Shown piece by piece: positions 58,846 through 64,000 of a stretch of DNA of 64,000 bases; positions within the stretch are counted from its first letter, which is position 1, and the number at the start of each line of letters is the position of its first letter. Position numbers and translations under genes: made by a program. The DNA comes from Sedimentisphaerales bacterium (GTDB lineage: Bacteria; Planctomycetota; Phycisphaerae; Sedimentisphaerales; SM23-30): positions 1-64,000 of the forward strand of contig JAFGKT010000053.1 of NCBI GenBank assembly GCA_016928435.1, in the 5' to 3' direction. Under the pieces are notes generated by a model. The model saw only the letters and a list, made by a program, of their open reading frames with translations, did no database searches and was not told the DNA's origin.

Positions 58846-60180
58846 ATGCGAGTCATTTTAGCGGGCGCTGGTGAGATTGGTTGGTTTGTCGCGGAGCAGG
58901 TTTCCGCGGCCGGCCATGATGTCACTCTGATTGAACACAACGAAGGCCGGGTTCGCGAGGCATCCAATGAATTGGATGTGCGCGCTTTGCCGGGCTTGGC
59001 AAGCTCAGCTAAGGCTTTGGTCGAAGCAGGCATAGCAAACGCTGATTTGTTGGTCGCGCTGACCGGCAGCGACGAAACCAACTTAGTCTGCGCCTCGATC
59101 GGACGTCGGCTGGGCGCCAAGAACACCATCGCCCGAGTCGATGACGTTCTTTATCGCAAAGCCACCGAGATATCCTATAGCGAACATTTCGGAATCGATG
59201 ACCTTATCAGTCCGGAAATGCTCACCGCACTAAATCTGGCTTCGATCGTACGCAATCCCGGTTCGCTGGCGGTGGAACACTTCGCCCGCGGTACATTGGA
59301 GATGCAGCAATTCTGGACCGATCGCGGCGCCAAGAACGTCGGCAAACCGCTCCACCAAATCCAATTGCCCAACGATGTGCGTATCGGCAGTATTCAACGA
59401 GATAATCAAATCATCATTCCCAACGGCAATACCGAAATATTGCATAATGACCTGATTACCCTCGTGGGTAAGACAGAAGTTGTAGCCCAGGCTCGAACAA
59501 CCTTTGAAGCCGCCCAACCCAAAACTCAAAAAGTAGTGATTATGGGAGGCGGCCATATCGCCATCAGCTTGGTCCGGCGTCTGCGCAGCAAGACCTATCG
59601 CGTAACTATCATCGAACGCAACCCTAAGCTCTGTGAATCGCTCGCTGAATCTCTACCTAACGCTACCATCCTATGCGGTGACGGAACCAACCTGACACTA
59701 TTGCAAGAAGAAGGTATCGATGTCGCTGATTTCTTCATCACCACTACCGCCAGTGATGAAACCAACATAATCAGCGCTATCCAAGCCAAGAATCTCGGCG
59801 CCAAGCAAGTACTCGTCGTGATCCATCGGCCCGACTATGCCGGGCTGGTAGAGAAACTTGGTATTGATAATGCCGTCAGTCCCCGCGTGGTCATGGCTCG
59901 GGAAGTGCTGACCTGGCTCGAAATGCAGAAAATCACTACCTTGGCGCAAATAGATAACGGCAACGCCGAGATACTGCGATTGAACGTACAGAGTACCGAT
60001 TTCGTTGGTCAGTCTCTGCGCGATATCGCCCTGCCGCCGGATTGCCTGGTCTTGGCGCTGCAGCGCGGCAAGGAAACCATGATACCGCATGGTGATACTG
60101 TCTTTGATCTCGGCGACAGAATCGTCGTTATTTGTCGGGTCGATAATCGCAAAAAACTGGCCAAACTCATCACCGGTTAA
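58846..60180 (+). CDS. trkA: Trk potassium uptake regulator TrkA
   Basis: A 444-residue cytoplasmic protein with two RCK/TrkA_N NAD-binding domains (MRVILAGAGEIGWFVAEQVS at the N-terminus; KVVIMGGGHIAISLVRRLRS at about residues 225-245) each followed by a TrkA_C-like part. GSDETNL and TASDETNI are the usual ligand-contact blocks. It gates the TrkH channel. The stop (60180) is 13 bases before the TrkH start. Confidence 0.95.
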   Translation: MRVILAGAGEIGWFVAEQVSAAGHDVTLIEHNEGRVREASNELDVRALPGLASSAKALVEAGIANADLLVALTGSDETNLVCASIGRRLGAKNTIARVDDVLYRKATEISYSEHFGIDDLISPEMLTALNLASIVRNPGSLAVEHFARGTLEMQQFWTDRGAKNVGKPLHQIQLPNDVRIGSIQRDNQIIIPNGNTEILHNDLITLVGKTEVVAQARTTFEAAQPKTQKVVIMGGGHIAISLVRRLRSKTYRVTIIERNPKLCESLAESLPNATILCGDGTNLTLLQEEGIDVADFFITTTASDETNIISAIQAKNLGAKQVLVVIHRPDYAGLVEKLGIDNAVSPRVVMAREVLTWLEMQKITTLAQIDNGNAEILRLNVQSTDFVGQSLRDIALPPDCLVLALQRGKETMIPHGDTVFDLGDRIVVICRVDNRKKLAKLITG

Positions 60181-60193
60181 AAGGACTCTCAAC

Positions 60194-61720
60194 TTGAATC
60201 GTCGTCAAGTTAGCAAACAACTAGGTATTTTGATACTGCTCTTGGCCGGGTTTATGCTCACCAGTTTGATTTGGGCCGTAATAGACCACCATCAAGGCCA
60301 TTTCGACAAAATCCTCTGGGCGGTACTCAGCTCGGTCGGGATATGTCTCGTATTGGGTATCGCGTTGTGGTATCCATGCCGATCGGATCATCAACCAATT
60401 TATCGACGTGAAGCTATCGCGGTGGTCGGTATCGGCTGGTTGTTGGCCGGGGTATTGGGGGCTTTGCCCTATTTGCTTTCCGGCAGTCTCACGGCACAAT
60501 TTCCATCGCTGTTTGAACGTATCTGCGCTGGGATTTTCGAAAGCGTCAGCGGGTTTAGTTGTACCGGTTCAACGGTGTTTGCCAGCCCGGAGGATCTGCC
60601 GCGTGCCCTGCTGTTTTGGCGCAGCCTAACCCATTGGCTCGGCGGTATGGGTATTGTAGTGTTGTTTGTAGCCATACTGGGACAAACCGGGCCGGCGGCG
60701 AAATTCATGTTTAGCGCCGAAGTACCCGGCCCACTGGCAGAATCAATTCATCCGCGCGTTAAAAACGCCGCCCTGCTGCTTTGGAAGTTCTATCTAGCGT
60801 TGTCCATTGCCGAAGTCATCGCTCTGTGCTTGCAGGGTATGAATCTTTTCGACTCCCTTTGCCACACTTTCGGCACCATGGCAACCGGTGGATTCAGCAC
60901 CCGCAACGCCAGTATCGGATACTATCATAGCCTCAGCATCGAAATCACCATTATTGTGTTCATGATTCTCGCGGCAACTAACTTCAATCTCTATGCTGCT
61001 TTGTTACAAGGTCGTTGGCGCGCGGTACTGCAAAACAAAGAATTACATATCTACCTTCTACTGTTGGTAGTCTCCGTCGCTTTGGTGAGCGCCGATATCT
61101 ATCTCAATCAAGACGGCGACCCGAGTTGGGGGCAAGCGGTGCGCTCAGCCAGCTTCAATGTGACTTCCGTCATGACCACGACGGGGTTCGGCGTGGGCGA
61201 CTTCAACCAATGGCCTGACTTCTCCCGTTATCTGATTGTGATGCTAATGTTCGTCGGAGGCTCAGCCGGGTCCACCAGCGGCGCGATAAAAGTCATACGC
61301 TTCATTATATTCACCCGGGTAATCGTACTAGAAATCGAACGGGCGTTTCGACCTCATGTGGTTCGGCCGCTAAAAGTCGGCGGTCATATTCTCGATGATG
61401 ACCTTAGACGCAGTGTCAGCTATTATATCGCTTTGCACATTACCGTGGCTTTGCTGGCGGTAGCGCTGCTGCTGATGCTGCAAAATGACGCATGTGTGCC
61501 CGACGGTACCCCACACTTGGATTTAGAGAGTGCATTTTCCGCGGTCGCGGCTACCCTCAACGGTGTCGGGCCCGGTCTCAATTTGGTGGGTGCGACAGCC
61601 AACTTCGCGTTCTTCAACGGACCGGCAAAACTACTATTGTCCTTGCTGATGATCTTGGGCAGGTTGGAAATCATGGCTATCCTATGTTTATTAATGCCCA
61701 GCTTCTGGCGGCACAATTAG
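60194..61720 (+). CDS. trkH: Trk potassium transporter membrane subunit TrkH
   Basis: A 508-residue K+ transporter with repeated M1-P-M2 units. Selectivity-filter regions show FSCTGSTVF, TMATGGFSTRN, TTTGFGVGDF and ATLNGVGPGLN. The start is a TTG at 60194 with AAGGA eight bases upstream; the longer frame overlaps trkA. It forms a K+ uptake system with TrkA, relevant to osmotic adaptation. Confidence 0.95.
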   Translation: MNRRQVSKQLGILILLLAGFMLTSLIWAVIDHHQGHFDKILWAVLSSVGICLVLGIALWYPCRSDHQPIYRREAIAVVGIGWLLAGVLGALPYLLSGSLTAQFPSLFERICAGIFESVSGFSCTGSTVFASPEDLPRALLFWRSLTHWLGGMGIVVLFVAILGQTGPAAKFMFSAEVPGPLAESIHPRVKNAALLLWKFYLALSIAEVIALCLQGMNLFDSLCHTFGTMATGGFSTRNASIGYYHSLSIEITIIVFMILAATNFNLYAALLQGRWRAVLQNKELHIYLLLLVVSVALVSADIYLNQDGDPSWGQAVRSASFNVTSVMTTTGFGVGDFNQWPDFSRYLIVMLMFVGGSAGSTSGAIKVIRFIIFTRVIVLEIERAFRPHVVRPLKVGGHILDDDLRRSVSYYIALHITVALLAVALLLMLQNDACVPDGTPHLDLESAFSAVAATLNGVGPGLNLVGATANFAFFNGPAKLLLSLLMILGRLEIMAILCLLMPSFWRHN

Positions 61721-61946
61721 GGCGGCCCAGTGGGTCGGGGCAACCTTTAACAACATAAGTATTTATAGCAAAAATGTTTATGTTCAGCGACGTGCTCCAA
61801 ACCCTAATCCACTCGTCATCTTTTCCCAACAAAAATGCTTTGTCATGATTGAAAAACGACCCTTTCTAGCTAAAATGGTAGGGTTAAGCGAAAGGAATAA
61901 CGGGCCGCTCGTAATTAGACCCATGAGTATATGAGGGAAAAAACCT
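61721..61946. other. Spacer between trkH and activase genes
   Basis: No gene. A short imperfect hairpin near 61858-61896 (ACCCT...AGGGTT) may end the trk transcript. No strong promoter is recognised. Confidence 0.4.
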
Positions 61947-64000
61947 ATGACCAGAATTGACTCCGACAAAACCACTAAGGGCCAAAGCTTAGTTCCCCTG
62001 ATTACTAACCTGCCAGAAAAGGGTGCGTTGCATCTCGGCATAGACATCGGCTCGATAAGTTGTAAGGTAGTCGTTATCGATGACCATCGCAAGTTGCTCT
62101 ATCAGCGTTACGAACGGACCCATGGCAAACCGATGAGAACTGCCCGTGCCGTTCTGTCGGATCTGCTGCAACAGATATCCAGTAATCGCATCGCCACCAT
62201 GGCCGGCACCGGCAGCGCCTGCCGCAAATTGTGCGAATTGCTCGGAATCGATTTCATTAACGAACTAATATGCCAATCCGCAGCCATCCGTCATCTTCGC
62301 CCTGAAGTTCGTACCATCATAGAAATGGGTGGACAAGACAGCAAAGTCATGTTCCTGGCTGACCAAAATGACACTGCCCATGGCGATATGGTTGACTTCT
62401 CCATGAACACCAATTGCGCCGCGGGTACAGGGAGTTTTCTCGATCAACAGGCATCCCGCTTGAATGTCGCGATCGAAGAGGAATTCGGCCAATTGGCTAT
62501 GAAAAGCGAGACCCCGCCTCGGGTTGCAGGGCGCTGCAGCGTTTTCGCCAAGAGCGATATGATTCACTTGCAGCAACAGGCTACCCCTGTACACGATATT
62601 GTGGCTGGGTTATGCTTGGGATTGGCGCGTAATCTAAAAAGCAGTCTCTGCCAAGGCAAAGAAGTAATCGCGCCGGTAGGGTTTTGCGGCGGCGTGGCGA
62701 GCAATATCGGTGTGGTGCGCGCCCTGGAAGAAGTTTTTCAATTAGGCAAGAACGGTCTTATTGTTCCGCCGGAGCATGCTGTTACCGGAGCCATCGGTGC
62801 GGCACTCGTGCAGATGCGCGAAGGAGCTGGGACCGGCAGCGTTCAAGAGCCGCGTGTTCTTTTGGCCAAGCTCGATGAATACATCAACCAAGAACGCACC
62901 GTCGGCTATCGTCTGGCTCCCCTACCGCAGCCCAGCAATCCCAAACCGCCCAGTACCGTTCATAGCGATATCGTAGCCGCGGCTCGCGAAGCCGGGGTAA
63001 AAATCCCCGCTTATGTCGGCATCGATGTCGGCTCCATCAGCACCAACGTCGTCGTGATGGACCAACATCAAAACGTCCTTAGCAAAGCCTATCTTATGAC
63101 CGCCAGCAGACCGTTGGAAGCCGTGAAACGCGGGTTGGATATGGTCAAACCAGATATCGCTGACGTTGTGGAAATCAAAGGCGCCGCAACCACCGGCTCG
63201 GGGCGTTATCTTACCGGCGATTTCGTCGGCGCCGATCTGGTCATTAATGAAATAACCGCCCAAGCCAACGGTGCCGCGATCGTGGATCCGACCGTCGATA
63301 CTATTTTTGAAATCGGCGGGCAAGACAGCAAATATATTTCGCTCGAAGACGGCGTAGTGGTGGACTTTGAAATGAACCACGCTTGCGCGGCCGGCACCGG
63401 CAGTTTTCTCGAAGAGCAAGCCGAACGCCTCAGCATGAACATCAAAGAAGAGTTCGCCAATGAAGCGTTTACTTCCACAGCACCTATCCGGCTCGGCGAA
63501 CGTTGTACTGTGTTTATGGAATCAGACCTGGTCAGCTATCAGCAGCAAGGCGCCGAACGACCCGACCTTGTTGCCGGGCTGTGCTACTCCATTGTCACCA
63601 ATTATCTCAATCGCGTCGTAGCCCATCGCAAAGTCGGCCAGCGAATCTTCTTCCAGGGAGGCACAGCTTTTAACCGCGCAGTGGTGGCTGCGTTTGAAGC
63701 GGTTACCGGCAAGTCCATCGTCGTGCCCAACCACCATGAAGTGACCGGTGCGCTGGGAGCGGCGGAACTGGCGCGCAGACACATGGTACAACGTACCGCG
63801 GAAAACAACGGTGTTGCGCCCGAAAGCAGTTTCAAAGGCTTTGAACTTTCCAAATTAACCTATGAAGTACGCTCATTTGAATGCACCCACTGCTCCAACA
63901 ACTGCGAAATCAAAGAAGTGACGATCCCCGGATCTGATCCGCTGTTTTATGGCTCGCGTTGCGATCTTTACAACGTCAAAAAAGACGAAGCGGCACAAAA
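61947..64000 (+). CDS. CoA-substrate-specific enzyme activase, two-domain (partial, runs off window)
   Basis: The first 684 codons of a long ATPase related to activators of 2-hydroxyacyl-CoA dehydratases and BadF/BadG/BcrA/BcrD proteins. Two ASKHA domains are visible: LHLGIDIGSISCKVVVIDDH and MGGQDSKVMFL, with the Cys-containing NTNCAAGTGSFLDQQ; then AYVGIDVGSISTNVVVMDQH, EIGGQDSKYI and NHACAAGTGSFLEEQ. Each domain has the cluster-binding Cys in CAAGTGSF. The C-terminus includes CTHCSNNC, which begins the DUF2229-like part expected next. The product is likely ~1400 residues by family. The reading frame is open to the last base, so the gene continues. GAGGG lies upstream of the ATG. Confidence 0.88.
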   Translation, partial: MTRIDSDKTTKGQSLVPLITNLPEKGALHLGIDIGSISCKVVVIDDHRKLLYQRYERTHGKPMRTARAVLSDLLQQISSNRIATMAGTGSACRKLCELLGIDFINELICQSAAIRHLRPEVRTIIEMGGQDSKVMFLADQNDTAHGDMVDFSMNTNCAAGTGSFLDQQASRLNVAIEEEFGQLAMKSETPPRVAGRCSVFAKSDMIHLQQQATPVHDIVAGLCLGLARNLKSSLCQGKEVIAPVGFCGGVASNIGVVRALEEVFQLGKNGLIVPPEHAVTGAIGAALVQMREGAGTGSVQEPRVLLAKLDEYINQERTVGYRLAPLPQPSNPKPPSTVHSDIVAAAREAGVKIPAYVGIDVGSISTNVVVMDQHQNVLSKAYLMTASRPLEAVKRGLDMVKPDIADVVEIKGAATTGSGRYLTGDFVGADLVINEITAQANGAAIVDPTVDTIFEIGGQDSKYISLEDGVVVDFEMNHACAAGTGSFLEEQAERLSMNIKEEFANEAFTSTAPIRLGERCTVFMESDLVSYQQQGAERPDLVAGLCYSIVTNYLNRVVAHRKVGQRIFFQGGTAFNRAVVAAFEAVTGKSIVVPNHHEVTGALGAAELARRHMVQRTAENNGVAPESSFKGFELSKLTYEVRSFECTHCSNNCEIKEVTIPGSDPLFYGSRCDLYNVKKDEAAQ

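Overview
The window looks like chromosomal DNA of a planctomycete, most likely of class Phycisphaerae. Supporting signs are a secreted formylglycine-enzyme-like protein ending in a dockerin-type module with the SMLVSNWL word (13462-14457), paired TIM-barrel sugar isomerases, a GH78 rhamnosidase, an ECF sigma/anti-sigma operon, many TTG/GTG starts and long intergenic regions packed with small palindromes. The taxonomic call is inference; no rRNA or tRNA gene was found.

Two compositional halves meet near 25.4 kb. From 1 to about 25.3 kb the + strand is clearly C-rich and G-poor whichever way genes run, and spacers are filled with dispersed palindromes. Genes here: CPA1 Na+/H+ antiporter, HEAT-repeat protein with a coupled membrane protein, aspartate-type aminotransferase, DUF6159-like membrane protein, two sugar isomerase/epimerases, CbiM/NikM-like metal transporter, orphan DNA methyltransferase, glycerate kinase, a REP-associated tyrosine transposase (RAYT) with a duplicated 3' end, FGE-like protein, two tiny hairpin-leader modules, GH78 rhamnosidase, a UroD-family protein, a thymidylate-synthase-like protein, a LysE exporter, an orphan membrane protein and a glycosyltransferase.

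From 25.4 to 64 kb the + strand is G-rich or balanced and the palindrome families vanish. Genes run: MATE transporter; an envelope block (RHH regulator, lipoprotein/thioredoxin/CARDB-like fusion, bactofilin-like protein, very large AsmA-like protein); STAS protein; radical SAM enzyme; PGRP-like protein; an overlapping Ser/Thr kinase-phosphatase pair; lipoprotein; Rrf2 regulator; a His/Met-rich membrane peptide; and an osmolyte operon (MarR, lysine 2,3-aminomutase, MscS channel, SSS symporter, beta-lysine acetyltransferase) that could make, retain, release and recapture N-epsilon-acetyl-beta-lysine.

The right end holds Hsp20, an HNH nuclease, NadB, an ECF sigma/anti-sigma operon whose two secreted products both end in Phe-Pro-Trp, ribosomal protein L28, the gatC/gatA/gatB amidotransferase genes with a lipoprotein and a HAD hydrolase in between, the TrkA/TrkH potassium system, and the first 684 codons of a two-domain CoA-dehydratase-type activase that runs off the window.

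The most interesting signals are the RAYT and the palindrome families around it, the GC-skew switch that coincides with the loss of those repeats, the duplicated hairpin/Shine-Dalgarno leaders at 14.7-15.1 kb, the ECF operon with shared C-terminal FPW, and the compact osmolyte operon. All statements come from reading the sequence; no database search was run.
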